Shown here piece by piece: positions 24,230 to 32,765 of a stretch of DNA of 64,000 nt. This stretch comes from JAJRRS01 sp965230275 (GTDB lineage: Bacteria > Planctomycetota > Phycisphaerae > Phycisphaerales > Phycisphaeraceae). The stretch lies in contig CBDDKO010000002.1 in assembly GCA_965230275.1 (NCBI GenBank), positions 2,604,001 to 2,668,000 of the forward strand. Reading direction: 5' to 3'. The notes under the pieces are model-generated. The model was not told where the DNA came from. It did not search any database and was given only the letters and a program-made list of their open reading frames with translations. Position 1 is the stretch's first letter, and each line of letters opens with the position of its first letter. The position numbers were made by a program, and so were the translations under genes.

Positions 24230-25282
24230 ATGAGCGAATCTGAACCGGCCGCAGCCAAGGGGAAACCAATTTCGATGCCACGCCTGATGGTGACCATTCT
24301 GATTGTGATCGTGATCGCACTGGTGGCGTTTAGCATCGGCAAGCAGGTGCCCCAGCCGGACGCGGACCGCACGAAACGGATCCTCGGGTTGAGCGATCCG
24401 CACCCGCGCACATTGGCGGAGGGTCTGGTTGATAGTGACGGTGATCTGGTAGCGGATGCGCCCAGCGACCCCGAGGCGTGCATCGATCCCGATGCACTGC
24501 TGTTCTCTTATGTCGCGTCGCCCGAAGCCGAGCAGACCGAAAAAGCGATGCAGCCGCTGGTCGATCATTTGGCGTCGGCGACCGGGAAGACCGTCCAGTA
24601 TGTTCGCTTCGAGAACGAGCGTGACCAGCTTAAAGCCATCGCGGAAGGCCGGCTCCACGTGGCGGCGATCAACACCGGCAACGTCCCCGAGGCGGTCGCC
24701 TCCGGCGGGTTCGTCCCCGTCGCCACACCGGCAAAGAGCGAAGAGGTCCGCGGCTACACGATGCAGATCATCGTCCCGGCCAAGAGCAAGGTTAAGGACG
24801 CCGCCGGCCTGAAAAATAAAGAGATCGCCTTCACCACCGCCGGCTCGAACTCCGGCTACAAGGCGCCGATCGAAGTGCTCATGCGGCAGTTCAATCTCAA
24901 CCCCGAAGTCGATTACCACATGGTCTTCTCGATGGGCCATAACCAGTCGATCAAGGGCATCGCCGAGGGCAAGTACGAGGCGGCCGCCGTCGCCAGCGAC
25001 CTGCTCGAACAGGCCGTCACCTCCGGCGAGGTCAAAGAGGCCGACTTCCGTGTGATCTACACCTCCGAGCAGTTCCCCGCCCTGGCGCTGGGCCACGTCT
25101 ACAACCTCAAGCCCGAATTGGCCACCGCCGTTGGCGAAGCGCTGCTCAGCTTCAAGCCCCAGGGCACCAGCGCCGCGACACTGCTCACCGAGGACGTCAC
25201 CGGCTTCGCGAAGGTGTCCTACAAGGATGACTGGGCGCTGGTCCGCAGGATCGATGAATCGTTCGGCGGCGCGAGCAAGTAA
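24230..25282 (+). CDS. PhnD-like phosphate/phosphonate-type ABC binding protein (membrane-anchored)
   Basis: After a 15-residue polar N-terminus a single helix (LMVTILIVIVIALVAFSIG, about residues 20-38) anchors the protein. Residues about 85-345 match the PhnD/PtxB binding-protein fold, with LDALLFSY-like FSYVASPEAEQTEKAMQPL, AAINTGNVPEAVASGGFVPV, IAFTTAGSNSGYKAPIEVL, FSMGHNQSIKGIAEGKYEAAAV and FKVIYTSEQFP-like FRVIYTSEQFPALALGHV. No permease or ATPase gene is adjacent: gcvP is convergent downstream. A purine-rich ribosome binding site precedes the ATG. It may work with a distant transporter or as a sensory binding protein. The ligand cannot be told from the sequence. Confidence 0.85.
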   Translation: MSESEPAAAKGKPISMPRLMVTILIVIVIALVAFSIGKQVPQPDADRTKRILGLSDPHPRTLAEGLVDSDGDLVADAPSDPEACIDPDALLFSYVASPEAEQTEKAMQPLVDHLASATGKTVQYVRFENERDQLKAIAEGRLHVAAINTGNVPEAVASGGFVPVATPAKSEEVRGYTMQIIVPAKSKVKDAAGLKNKEIAFTTAGSNSGYKAPIEVLMRQFNLNPEVDYHMVFSMGHNQSIKGIAEGKYEAAAVASDLLEQAVTSGEVKEADFRVIYTSEQFPALALGHVYNLKPELATAVGEALLSFKPQGTSAATLLTEDVTGFAKVSYKDDWALVRRIDESFGGASK

Positions 25283-25320
25283 GTAAGAACGTAAGCCGTG
25301 TGTGAAGCGACCGCGCGATC

Positions 25321-28200
25321 TTATGCGCCGGTGTGTTCTGTCATGGGCGGGCAGGTACAGACCAGGTGGCGGTCGCCGTACGGGTTATCCACGCGCCCGA
25401 CCGGCGGCCAGTACTTGTGCTCGCGCAGCCGGTCGTCAGGAAATGCGCCCAGGCTGCGCGGGTAGGTATGCGGCCAGTGGTCATCGCTGACGGCCTGGGC
25501 CGTGTGCGGGGCGTTCTTCAGTGGGTTGTCGTCGTGGTCGAGTTCGCCGGTTTCGATCTTGCGGATCTCTTCACGGATCGAGATCAATGCATCACACAAC
25601 CGATCGAGCTCGGTCTTGGACTCGCTTTCGGTCGGCTCAATCATCAGCGTGCCTGCAACGGGCCAGCTCATCGTCGGACTGTGGAAGCCGTAGTCCATCA
25701 GACGCTTAGCGATGTCTTCGACACGGACATGCGCCGACTTCTCAAACGGCCGACAGTCGATGATGAACTCGTGAGCGACACGGCTGTTCTCGCCGGTGTA
25801 GAGGATGTCGTAGTGGCCCTTTAAACGGGCGGCCATGTAATTGGCGTTCAAGATCGCGACCTGGGTGGCTTGAGTGAGTCCTACGCCGCCCATCATGGCG
25901 ATATACATCCAGCTGATCGGGAGGATCGACGGGCTGCCGCAGTTCGCGGCGCTGACGGGCATGTCGCCGTCGACCGGGTCGCCGGGGAGGAACGGGGCAA
26001 GCTGTTTGGTGCAGGCGATTGGACCCATGCCCGGGCCGCCGCCGCCGTGGGGGATGCAGAAGGTTTTGTGCAGGTTCAGGTGGCAGACGTCCGCGCCGTA
26101 GTCGCCGGGCCGGCAGAGGCCGACCTGTGCGTTCATGTTCGCGCCGTCGAGATAGACGAGCCCGCCGTTCTCGTGGACGACCTGGCAGACCTTTTGGATG
26201 GTGGTTTCGAACACGCCGTGGGTCGAGGGGTAGGTGACCATGAGTGCGGCGAGGCTGTCTTTGTGCTGCTCAGCTTTGGCGGCCAAGTCATCGACATCGA
26301 TGTCTCCGTTGTCTTTGCATTTGACCGGGACGACGCGGTAGCCGGCGATGACCGCCGAGGCCGGGTTCGTGCCGTGGGCGCTGACGGGTATCAGGCAGGC
26401 GTCGCGCTGGGTGTTGCCTTGTGAATCGTGATAGCGCTTGATCGCCAACAGCCCGGCGTACTCGCCCTGCGACCCGGCGTTGGGCTGCAGCGACACCGCC
26501 GCGAAGCCGGTGATCTCGGCGAGCCACTTCTCCAGATCATTGAACAGCTCGGCGTAACCAACCGCTTGACCATTCGGGGCATACGGGTGCAGGTTGGCGA
26601 ACGCCGGCCAGGTGATCGGGAGCATCTCGCTGGCCGCGTTGAGCTTCATCGTGCACGACCCAAGCGGGATCATGCTGTTCGCCAGCGTGATGTCTTTGCT
26701 AGCAAGCCGCGTCGTGTAACGCAGGAACTCGTGCTCGCTGTGGTACTGGTTGAAGACCGGGTGGGTGAGGAAGTCAGAATCACCCCCCGTTATCCGCATA
26801 TGCGGCCCGTCAAATACATCATCAGTAACCGACGCTAGCTCATCCCACGATATCCCCAGCGGTTTGCCATGTATCGCTTCCAGTAAGCTCAACACCTCTT
26901 CGGGGGTCGTAGTCTCATCTAACGTAATCGAGACCCAATCCTCGGTAATCTGACGCAGATTGAAGCCAGATTCCCGCGCCCGTTTTAGGATGCCATCTGC
27001 CTTGTCGCTCTTGATAGCAATTGTGTCGAATACATCGCGTGGATTAGGAGTTGTGATGCCGATCCGCTGTAGTCCGGTGATTAGCGTACATGTCTTAATG
27101 TAGATTTCTGTGGCGATCCGCTTCAATCCCTCCGGGCCGTGGTAGACAGCATACATCCCGGCGATGACGGCGAGCAGGACCTGGGCGGTGCAGATGTTGG
27201 AAGTGGCGCGGTCGCGCTTGATGTGCTGTTCACGTGTCTGAATGGCGAGGCGGTAGGCGGGGTTGCCGTGGGCGTCTTTGGAGACGCCGACGATCCGGCC
27301 GGGCATCTTGCGCGCGTGTTTTTCATGCGTTGCCATGTACGCGGCGTGCGGCCCGCCGAAGCCCATGGGGACGCCGAAGCGCTGCGTGCTGCCGATCGCG
27401 ATGTCGGCCCCCCATTCGCCCGGCGGCTTGAGCAACACCAATGACAGGATGTCGCACGCCGCAACCAGCAGCCCCCCCGCTTCATGGACCTTGTCGGCCA
27501 GCGGCGCGTAGTCTTCGATCCGCCCGTCCGTCGTCGGGTACTGCACGAGCACACCACAGGCTTGATCTAGTTCCGCGTCCTCAAAGCCGATGTCCGTTAC
27601 CCGTAGCTCGATCCCCATCGTCTTGGCGCGCGTCTTGACGACCGCGATCGTCTGCGGGTGGCAGTCGTCGGCGACGTAGAACACGGGCTTTTTCATCCGT
27701 GTGATCGCGTGACACATGGCCATGGCCTCGGCTGCGGCGGTCGCTTCATCCAGCAGCGAGGCGTTGGCCAGCGGCAACGCGGTCAGGTCACTGACTATCG
27801 TCTGGAAGTTCAGAAGCGCTTCGAGCCGGCCCTGGCTGATCTCGGGTTGGTACGGCGTGTAGGCCGTATACCACAGCGGGTTCTCAAGGATGTTCCGCAG
27901 GATCGGCGCGGGGGTGATCGTGCCGTGGTACCCCATGCCGATCATCGAGCGGTTGATCGTGTTTTTGTCGGCGATCGACTTCAGGCGGGCGAGGGTGGCG
28001 TGTTCGCCGAGCGGTGGATCAAGGTTGAGTGGCGCTTTGAGGCGGATATCGCTGGGGATGGTCTGGTCGATCAGCTCATCCATCGAGGCGCAGCCGATCA
28101 GCTCGAGCATGGCGGATGCGTCGGCGTCGCTGGGGCCGAGGTGTCGCGGGATGAAGGTGTCGGTTGTAGTCACGGCGGCCTGCGTGGCGGTGAGTGTCAT
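25321..28200 (-). CDS. gcvP: Glycine dehydrogenase (decarboxylating), P protein
   Basis: The P protein of the glycine cleavage system decarboxylates glycine and passes the aminomethyl group to lipoylated H protein. At 959 aa it is the single-chain form in which both halves are fused. The N-terminal half opens FIPRHLGPSDADASAMLELIG. The C-terminal half carries the PLP lysine in NLHKTFCIPHGGGGPG (Lys near residue 713) and the GSCTMKLN and PNAGSQGEYAGL motifs. The genes for H, T and L proteins are not in the window. It is transcribed divergently from polX with only 56 bases between, too short for a glycine riboswitch. Confidence 0.97.
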   Translation of the reverse strand: MTLTATQAAVTTTDTFIPRHLGPSDADASAMLELIGCASMDELIDQTIPSDIRLKAPLNLDPPLGEHATLARLKSIADKNTINRSMIGMGYHGTITPAPILRNILENPLWYTAYTPYQPEISQGRLEALLNFQTIVSDLTALPLANASLLDEATAAAEAMAMCHAITRMKKPVFYVADDCHPQTIAVVKTRAKTMGIELRVTDIGFEDAELDQACGVLVQYPTTDGRIEDYAPLADKVHEAGGLLVAACDILSLVLLKPPGEWGADIAIGSTQRFGVPMGFGGPHAAYMATHEKHARKMPGRIVGVSKDAHGNPAYRLAIQTREQHIKRDRATSNICTAQVLLAVIAGMYAVYHGPEGLKRIATEIYIKTCTLITGLQRIGITTPNPRDVFDTIAIKSDKADGILKRARESGFNLRQITEDWVSITLDETTTPEEVLSLLEAIHGKPLGISWDELASVTDDVFDGPHMRITGGDSDFLTHPVFNQYHSEHEFLRYTTRLASKDITLANSMIPLGSCTMKLNAASEMLPITWPAFANLHPYAPNGQAVGYAELFNDLEKWLAEITGFAAVSLQPNAGSQGEYAGLLAIKRYHDSQGNTQRDACLIPVSAHGTNPASAVIAGYRVVPVKCKDNGDIDVDDLAAKAEQHKDSLAALMVTYPSTHGVFETTIQKVCQVVHENGGLVYLDGANMNAQVGLCRPGDYGADVCHLNLHKTFCIPHGGGGPGMGPIACTKQLAPFLPGDPVDGDMPVSAANCGSPSILPISWMYIAMMGGVGLTQATQVAILNANYMAARLKGHYDILYTGENSRVAHEFIIDCRPFEKSAHVRVEDIAKRLMDYGFHSPTMSWPVAGTLMIEPTESESKTELDRLCDALISIREEIRKIETGELDHDDNPLKNAPHTAQAVSDDHWPHTYPRSLGAFPDDRLREHKYWPPVGRVDNPYGDRHLVCTCPPMTEHTGA

Positions 28201-28256
28201 GGGGGCAGTCTAGTCGCGCGGTATACGACGGGCAACGTGGCGGCTAAGCTAACGGG

Positions 28257-30044
28257 ATGTCGCAGAGCAATAGCAGGTTATCGCGTGTGTTTCAGCAGAT
28301 GGCGGACGTGCTCGAGGTGTTGGGCGCTAACCGCTTCAAGGTCATCGCCTTCCAAAAAGCCGCCCGGGTTCTGGGCGAGCTGACCGAGGATGTCGCGGCG
28401 ATGGACGCCCAGCAGCTCCGCTCGATCGAAGGCATCGGCAAGGGCATGGCCGACCGGATCGAAGAGTTCCTGAAGACAGGCCGGCTTACGGAAGCCTCGG
28501 ACCTTGCTGAAAAAGTCCCGCCGGGTGTCGTGAAGATGCTTGATATCCCCGGGCTCGGGCCCAAGACCGTGTCGATGCTCTGGCGTGAAGCGGGGCTCGA
28601 AGACATCCCGTCTCTGACCAAGGCGCTGGACACCGGCGAGCTGGAGGACCTTAAGGGCTTCGGCAAGAAGAAGATCGAGAACATCAGAAAGAACCTCGCC
28701 TTCATGGAGCAGGCAGGCAAGCGCGTCCGGCTGGGTCAGGCGCAGCCGTTGGCGCTGTGGTTTATCGAGCAGCTCAGCCAACTCAAGCAGGTCAAGCGCA
28801 TCGACTACGCCGGGAGCCTCAGGCGCGGCAGGGAAACGATCGGCGACATCGACCTGCTCGTCGAAGCGAAGAAAGAAGACGCCAAGGCGGTGATGGACGC
28901 GTTCGTCGGGCTCGACGTCGTAGCGGATGTGTCAGCACATGGCGAAACGAAAAGCTCGATCCGTACGGGTGAGAGTTCCGAGGGCGTGGGAGCTTCCGGG
29001 GGCACTTCCGGGGGCGGGGCTTCCGGGGGGATGCAGGTTGATTTGCGTGTTGTCCCTACCGAGAGCTACGGCGCGGCGTTGATGTACTTCACCGGCAGCA
29101 AGGAGCACAACGTCAAGCTGCGCGAGCGTGCGATCAGCCTGGGCATGAAGCTCAACGAGTGGGCGCTGGAAGATCAGAAGACTGGCAAGCCGGTCGCGGG
29201 GAAGACCGAAGAAGAGGTCTACAAGGCGCTGAAGCTTGCGTGGGTACCACCCGAGTTGCGTGAAGACCGTGGCGAGGTGGCGCTGGCGGAGGCCGACGAG
29301 CTGCCCAAGCTGATCGAGCTCAAGGACATCAAGGCCGACCTGCACATGCACACTACAGCCAGCGACGGCACGTGGACGATCGAGCAGCTCGCGCTGGCCG
29401 CCGCGGCACGCGGGCACCACACCGTCGCCATCACCGACCACTCCAAGGGCCAGGTCCAGGCCAACGGGCTGAGCGACCGCCGGCTTGAAAAACACATCAT
29501 CGCGATCCGCAAGGTGGCGGAGAAGCTCAAGGGCACCATCACGGTCCTCGCCGGCAGCGAGGTCGATATCCATGCCGACGGGTCGCTGGATTACCCCGAC
29601 AGCCTGCTCAAGGAACTCGATGTGGTGGTCGCTTCGCCCCACGGTGCGCTCAGCCAGGCGCCGGACGTCTGCACGAAGCGTTTCCTAGTCGCGATGGAGA
29701 ACCCGTATGTCACAATCATGGGCCACCCGACCGGCCGATTGATCAACCGTCGTGAAGGCCTGAGCCCGGACATGAGCGCGCTGTTTAAGGCCGCCGCCGA
29801 GCGCAACATCGCGATGGAGATCAACGCCAACCATTGGCGGCTCGACTTAAGAGATACCCATGCCAGGGCCGCGATCGCCGCCGGCGTCAAGCTCTCGATC
29901 AACACCGACGCCCACGGCGAAGCCGACCTCGATCAACTCCCCTACGGCATCCAGACCGCCCGCCGCGCCGGGGCAACCAAGAAAGACGTCATCAACTGCA
30001 TGACCAAAGCGTCACTGGCCAAGTGGTTGAAGTCCACACGGTGA
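28257..30044 (+). CDS. polX: DNA polymerase X family protein with PHP domain
   Basis: A repair polymerase of bacterial PolX type. Helix-hairpin-helix repeats cover about residues 10-140 (IEGIGKGMADRIEEFL, IPGLGPKTVSMLWREAG). The nucleotidyltransferase centre is YAGSLRRGRETIGDIDLLVEA at about 184-204 with the first two catalytic Asp. The third lies in MQVDLRVVPTESYGAALMYFTGSKEHN near 260. The C-terminal PHP phosphoesterase (DLHMHTTASDGTWT near 361, then NTDAHGEADLDQL) probably gives 3'-exonuclease activity. Just before the third catalytic strand a Gly/Ser-rich insert of about 19 residues (GESSEGVGASGGTSGGGASG, near 240-259) replaces a short loop; it is encoded by repeated DNA described separately. 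The motifs are intact, so the enzyme is probably active. Confidence 0.95.
   Translation: MSQSNSRLSRVFQQMADVLEVLGANRFKVIAFQKAARVLGELTEDVAAMDAQQLRSIEGIGKGMADRIEEFLKTGRLTEASDLAEKVPPGVVKMLDIPGLGPKTVSMLWREAGLEDIPSLTKALDTGELEDLKGFGKKKIENIRKNLAFMEQAGKRVRLGQAQPLALWFIEQLSQLKQVKRIDYAGSLRRGRETIGDIDLLVEAKKEDAKAVMDAFVGLDVVADVSAHGETKSSIRTGESSEGVGASGGTSGGGASGGMQVDLRVVPTESYGAALMYFTGSKEHNVKLRERAISLGMKLNEWALEDQKTGKPVAGKTEEEVYKALKLAWVPPELREDRGEVALAEADELPKLIELKDIKADLHMHTTASDGTWTIEQLALAAAARGHHTVAITDHSKGQVQANGLSDRRLEKHIIAIRKVAEKLKGTITVLAGSEVDIHADGSLDYPDSLLKELDVVVASPHGALSQAPDVCTKRFLVAMENPYVTIMGHPTGRLINRREGLSPDMSALFKAAAERNIAMEINANHWRLDLRDTHARAAIAAGVKLSINTDAHGEADLDQLPYGIQTARRAGATKKDVINCMTKASLAKWLKSTR
28975..29031 (+). 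repeat. In-frame tandem TTCCGGGGGC repeat inside polX
   Basis: Four imperfect units follow each other: GTTCCGAGGGCGTGGGA, GCTTCCGGGGGCA, CTTCCGGGGGCGGGG and CTTCCGGGGGG. They encode a Gly/Ser linker. The unit ACTTCCGGGGGC, read as Thr-Ser-Gly-Gly, recurs in the same frame in murC and in the SOUL gene. Confidence 0.8.
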
Positions 30045-30060
30045 ATCATGCCGCTGACTA

Positions 30061-30645
30061 TCAGTCTTCTTTCCAGGCCTGGGGCAGGTCGAACCTCCGC
30101 ATGGCGCTGTCTCCGCCCCAGACGGCGTAAGCCTTGAGTTCGACGGGTTCTCGATCTAACAGGGCGACAATCGGCCGTGGGAGTGCTCGGTTGTCTCCGG
30201 GGAGATACATTTCGCCGTTGTATGTGATCTGTTCCGTATAGATTACGCCGGTCGTCTTGTCGAAGTACACGAGTGTGTACCAGGGTTTGTTGTTCCAGCT
30301 TACAGCACGCAGTAGATAGGGATTGACATTTCCACGGTTAATATCCGTAACGCCAGTGAACATCTCGAATTGATCCCAGGTCAGCAGTACACAAGCCGTC
30401 TCCGACAATCTCTGTACTACAGCATGCATATGCTCTTTGTGTGGGCGGAAGAGATCGTCCGGGTGGATATATACCCTGTTCTGTTCTTCAACCGGTGGGT
30501 GAAGGTAAATCCTCTCAGCGTTGTCGGGTGAAGTCCATGGGTGAGTCTCGAAGCTACGGCACCCAATAGGTGTCAAGCAAAAGAGAACGGCCAGGATTAG
30601 CAGACAATGCTTCTGACTCGGGTGATGAGGTTTATCTGTGTTCAT
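30061..30645 (-). CDS. Hypothetical lipoprotein (194 aa)
   Basis: The N-terminus has a hydrophobic segment (HCLLILAVLFCLTPIG) followed by a lipobox-type cysteine (LTPIGCRS). It is therefore probably a lipoprotein. The mature part contains VYIHPDDLFRPHKEHMHAVVQRL and YFDKTTGVIYTEQITYNGEMYLPG, with no family I recognise. The start codon and the first five codons (MNTDKP) lie inside a dispersed repeat (30631-30662), so the element supplied the present start. The gene is less GC-rich than its neighbours. It is convergent with polX, 16 bases away. Confidence 0.65.
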   Translation of the reverse strand: MNTDKPHHPSQKHCLLILAVLFCLTPIGCRSFETHPWTSPDNAERIYLHPPVEEQNRVYIHPDDLFRPHKEHMHAVVQRLSETACVLLTWDQFEMFTGVTDINRGNVNPYLLRAVSWNNKPWYTLVYFDKTTGVIYTEQITYNGEMYLPGDNRALPRPIVALLDREPVELKAYAVWGGDSAMRRFDLPQAWKED

Positions 30646-30662
30646 CAGCGTTTATCCCTGTT
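30631..30662. repeat. Dispersed TTATCTGTGTTCATC-type repeat overlapping a start codon
   Basis: The segment TTATCTGTGTTCATC... TTTATCCCTGTT matches the complement of 58027-58059 at about 27 of 31 positions. It contains the ATG of the lipoprotein ending at 30061 and touches the stop of the bactofilin gene at 30652. Confidence 0.7.
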
Positions 30663-31104
30663 CCATATCGCTCGGCTCCGGCGGGTCGTTGATGTCTGCT
30701 AAGCCCAGCGGGTCACCACCTACCTCGAACAGGCTCGGCTGCACCTTCGCGCCCTTGTGCATCTCGACGTTGGGCGCGGTGAGGTCGCCGTGGTAGTCGG
30801 ACTTCGGGCCGAGGATGACGGTCTCGCCGGAGAGCACGTGCTTGGCGTCGATGATGCCCTGGCAGTCGATTCCGCCGTGGGCCTCGATGTGTTCGGCGAT
30901 GAGCCGGCCGCGCTTGGAGACGGTGATGCGTCCGCAGGTCTTGAGTTCTTTAAGCGGGCCGCGGAGTTTGGTGATGTGTTCGTCCCCGACCATGAGGGCT
31001 TTGTTGCAGCCGGGGCAGGACGTGGACTGGGCGCGACCGCTGACTTCGAAGCGGTGTCCGCAGTGGTAACACTGGACCATTCTCGGGCCGGTGTGTCGCG
31101 CCAT
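30652..31104 (-). CDS. Bactofilin-like protein with N-terminal zinc ribbon
   Basis: Residues about 10-36 form a CxxC...CxxC zinc ribbon (MVQCYHCGHRFEV, then TSCPGCNKAL). The remainder is a polymer-forming (bactofilin, DUF583) beta-helix: GRITVSKRGRLIAEHIEAHGGIDCQGIIDAKHVLSGETVIL. Bactofilins polymerise without nucleotides and scaffold cell-envelope or appendage functions. The frame is open to a TTG at 31155, but the ATG at 31104 (MARHTGPRM) is more credible. A second bactofilin lies directly upstream, separated by a large hairpin. A cytoplasmic, perhaps membrane-associated, role is likely. Confidence 0.82.
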   Translation of the reverse strand: MARHTGPRMVQCYHCGHRFEVSGRAQSTSCPGCNKALMVGDEHITKLRGPLKELKTCGRITVSKRGRLIAEHIEAHGGIDCQGIIDAKHVLSGETVILGPKSDYHGDLTAPNVEMHKGAKVQPSLFEVGGDPLGLADINDPPEPSDMEQG

Positions 31105-31143
31105 AGGGATAAGCAGACCTCGAATTGATAGAGGTATCGCGCG

Positions 31144-31197
31144 GCCTAAGCGCAAGCGCGCAGGCGCACGCCGGCCGGTTGCCGGCAGCGCTTAGGC
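31144..31197. repeat. Long hairpin between two bactofilin genes
   Basis: GCCTAAGCGC (31144-31153) and GCGCTTAGGC (31188-31197) are exact complements, enclosing a further CCGGC/GCCGG stem and a GCGCACGCCGG segment that resembles the palindrome beside the second RAYT gene. It could attenuate transcription from the upstream bactofilin into the downstream one, or be a REP-type element. Confidence 0.6.
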
Positions 31198-31213
31198 ACG
31201 ATCCATCAGACGC

Positions 31214-31615
31214 TTATTTTTTAGGTGGCTGGCCGGGCTGCCCGCCCTGGTTGGGTTGGCTGGGTGGCGCAGCAGCGGCGCGGCCGGCGTCTGAGCCGAC
31301 GGCACACATGCCGTGGAACGATGCGCCTTCGGTCATGACCATCTTGGCCGCGGTGATGTCGCCGCGGACCACGCCCGAGCCGTTGAGCTTGACGGTGTCC
31401 TTGGCGTTGAGGTTGCCCTCGATGGTGCCGTCGACCTGCACGCCGGACGCCTGGACGTCGGCCTTGCACAGCGCGTTCTGCGAGACCTGCAGCTCGCCCT
31501 TGCCGGTGATGCTGCCGTCGAACTTGCCGTTGATCTTCGCGGTGCGTTCGAAGGTCAGCTCGCCTTTAAAGTGTGAATCCGAGCCCACAACGGTGATGTC
31601 GCCTGATTCGGCCAT
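31214..31615 (-). CDS. Bactofilin (polymer-forming cytoskeletal protein)
   Basis: The body is a short bactofilin beta-helix: ITVVGSDSHFKGELTFERTAKINGKFDGSITGKGELQVSQ, with repeated glycine turns and alternating hydrophobics through about residue 110. It is followed by an Ala/Pro/Gln/Gly-rich tail ending QPGQPPKK. AAGGAG lies about eight bases before the ATG at 31615, so this start is chosen over the GTG at 31666. It is the first gene of a pair with the zinc-ribbon bactofilin. Paired bactofilins can co-assemble, and the tail may mediate envelope contact. Confidence 0.88.
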   Translation of the reverse strand: MAESGDITVVGSDSHFKGELTFERTAKINGKFDGSITGKGELQVSQNALCKADVQASGVQVDGTIEGNLNAKDTVKLNGSGVVRGDITAAKMVMTEGASFHGMCAVGSDAGRAAAAPPSQPNQGGQPGQPPKK

Positions 31616-31769
31616 GTCTAACTCCTTGACTGATGAGGGGTGAATAAAAACCGGCGGTCCGCCCACCGCGGCCGCTTGGGTGCCAGTGTAAGCGGGGCAT
31701 GGTGGTTTGGGTAGGTGTGGAAGGTATGTGGGCAGATTGGGCGATCTGGCGGGCGATCGTGGGCCGCCA

Positions 31770-32573
31770 CTACAAGACGACCTGAACCATCAACATCAGG
31801 CAGAAGCCCAGCGTGAAGGCCCAGGCGATGCGTGCCGGGCTCTCAGACTCCAGCGCCTCGGGGATGAGTTCCAGGACGACCAGGAAGATCATCGCCCCGG
31901 CGGCGAAGCCCATGAGCACGGGCATGAGCGGCGTAAAGAACCACGACAGCAGCACGGCCGGGATCGTCGCCAGGGGCTGGGTGAGGCTGGTGGCGACGGC
32001 GGCAAAGAAGCAGCGTGTGATACTCGCGCCGGCACCGCGCAGCGGGATGGCGACGGCCAGGCCCTCGGGGATGTTATGAATGGCGATTGCCAGGGCGAGC
32101 GTCGGGCCCAGGCTTTCGGTCGCGGCCGGGGCATTGGGGTTGTAATCCGATGCGTAGCCGACGCCGACCGCCACGCCCTCGGGGATGCTATGGATCATCA
32201 TGGCGATGAAGACGAGAAAACCGATCCGCCCGCCCCACTGCTTGAACCGGTCGGGGTTTTGTGGCGAGTCGTGGGCAAAGTTCTCGGCAAGCTGCAGGAA
32301 GATCGCGCCCAGGATGATGCCCACGACGATGGGTATGACCTTGTTGATCGACCACCCGCCGTGGCCCAGGTCCAGTGCAGGCAGCAGCAGGTTGTAGACG
32401 CTGGCGGAGAACATCAGCCCACCGGCGAAGCCGTAGCCCAGGCCGCGTTGCCCGGCAGGGTCCAGGCGCTTGATCATCAACGGCAACGCCCCGAGTCCGC
32501 AGGCCAGGCTCGCGAGGACCCCCGCGGTGAACGCCAGGCCCAGCGCGGTCAGCAACTGGCCGTTGTCCGTCAT
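31770..32573 (-). CDS. ZIP-family metal transporter
   Basis: A polytopic membrane protein with about eight helices. The two ZIP signature histidine motifs, MMIHSIPEGVAVGVG and IAIHNIPEGLAVAIP, lie in helices 4 and 5 and form the binuclear metal site. Zinc or another divalent metal is the expected substrate. The loop between helices 3 and 4 is short (NFAHDSPQNPDRFKQW). The frame is open to an ATG at 32639, but that codon sits in a palindromic repeat; the ATG at 32573 (MTDNGQLLTALGLAF) gives a normal N-terminus. Its metal specificity cannot be read from the sequence. Confidence 0.9.
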   Translation of the reverse strand: MTDNGQLLTALGLAFTAGVLASLACGLGALPLMIKRLDPAGQRGLGYGFAGGLMFSASVYNLLLPALDLGHGGWSINKVIPIVVGIILGAIFLQLAENFAHDSPQNPDRFKQWGGRIGFLVFIAMMIHSIPEGVAVGVGYASDYNPNAPAATESLGPTLALAIAIHNIPEGLAVAIPLRGAGASITRCFFAAVATSLTQPLATIPAVLLSWFFTPLMPVLMGFAAGAMIFLVVLELIPEALESESPARIAWAFTLGFCLMLMVQVVL

Positions 32574-32612
32574 AGCGAGCGTGGCGGTTAGCAAACCTGT
32601 ATCTCCCAGTCG

Positions 32613-32631
32613 CCCCGGCCTCCTGCCGGGG
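32613..32631. repeat. Short GC-rich palindrome (CCCCGGC...GCCGGGG)
   Basis: Seven-base arms around a five-base loop just upstream of the ZIP transporter. It is similar in design to 32698-32717 and 51589-51607 and to the core of the repeats at 52470 and 53347. Confidence 0.55.
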
Positions 32632-32697
32632 ACACCCATAGGATAGCCGGGTTTTACTGCATTGTGATTCGAGACGTGATCTTGGCGCAGAACACAA

Positions 32698-32717
32698 CCC
32701 CCCGCCTGCGCAGGGGG
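32698..32717. repeat. Short GC-rich palindrome with CCTGCGCAGG core
   Basis: A ten-base perfect palindrome CCTGCGCAGG is extended by C and G runs. It lies in the 190-base gap between the ZIP and glnB genes, both on the reverse strand, and may act as a transcript 3'-end hairpin for glnB. Confidence 0.5.
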
Positions 32718-32765
32718 CTGTGATGGGGGGCAGTTTCAATGAAGGCGGCTGAGGTGTCGCTGTAA

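Noticed and set aside
28201..28256. Glycine riboswitch upstream of gcvP
   Set aside because: Only 56 bases separate gcvP from divergent polX, too short for the aptamer.
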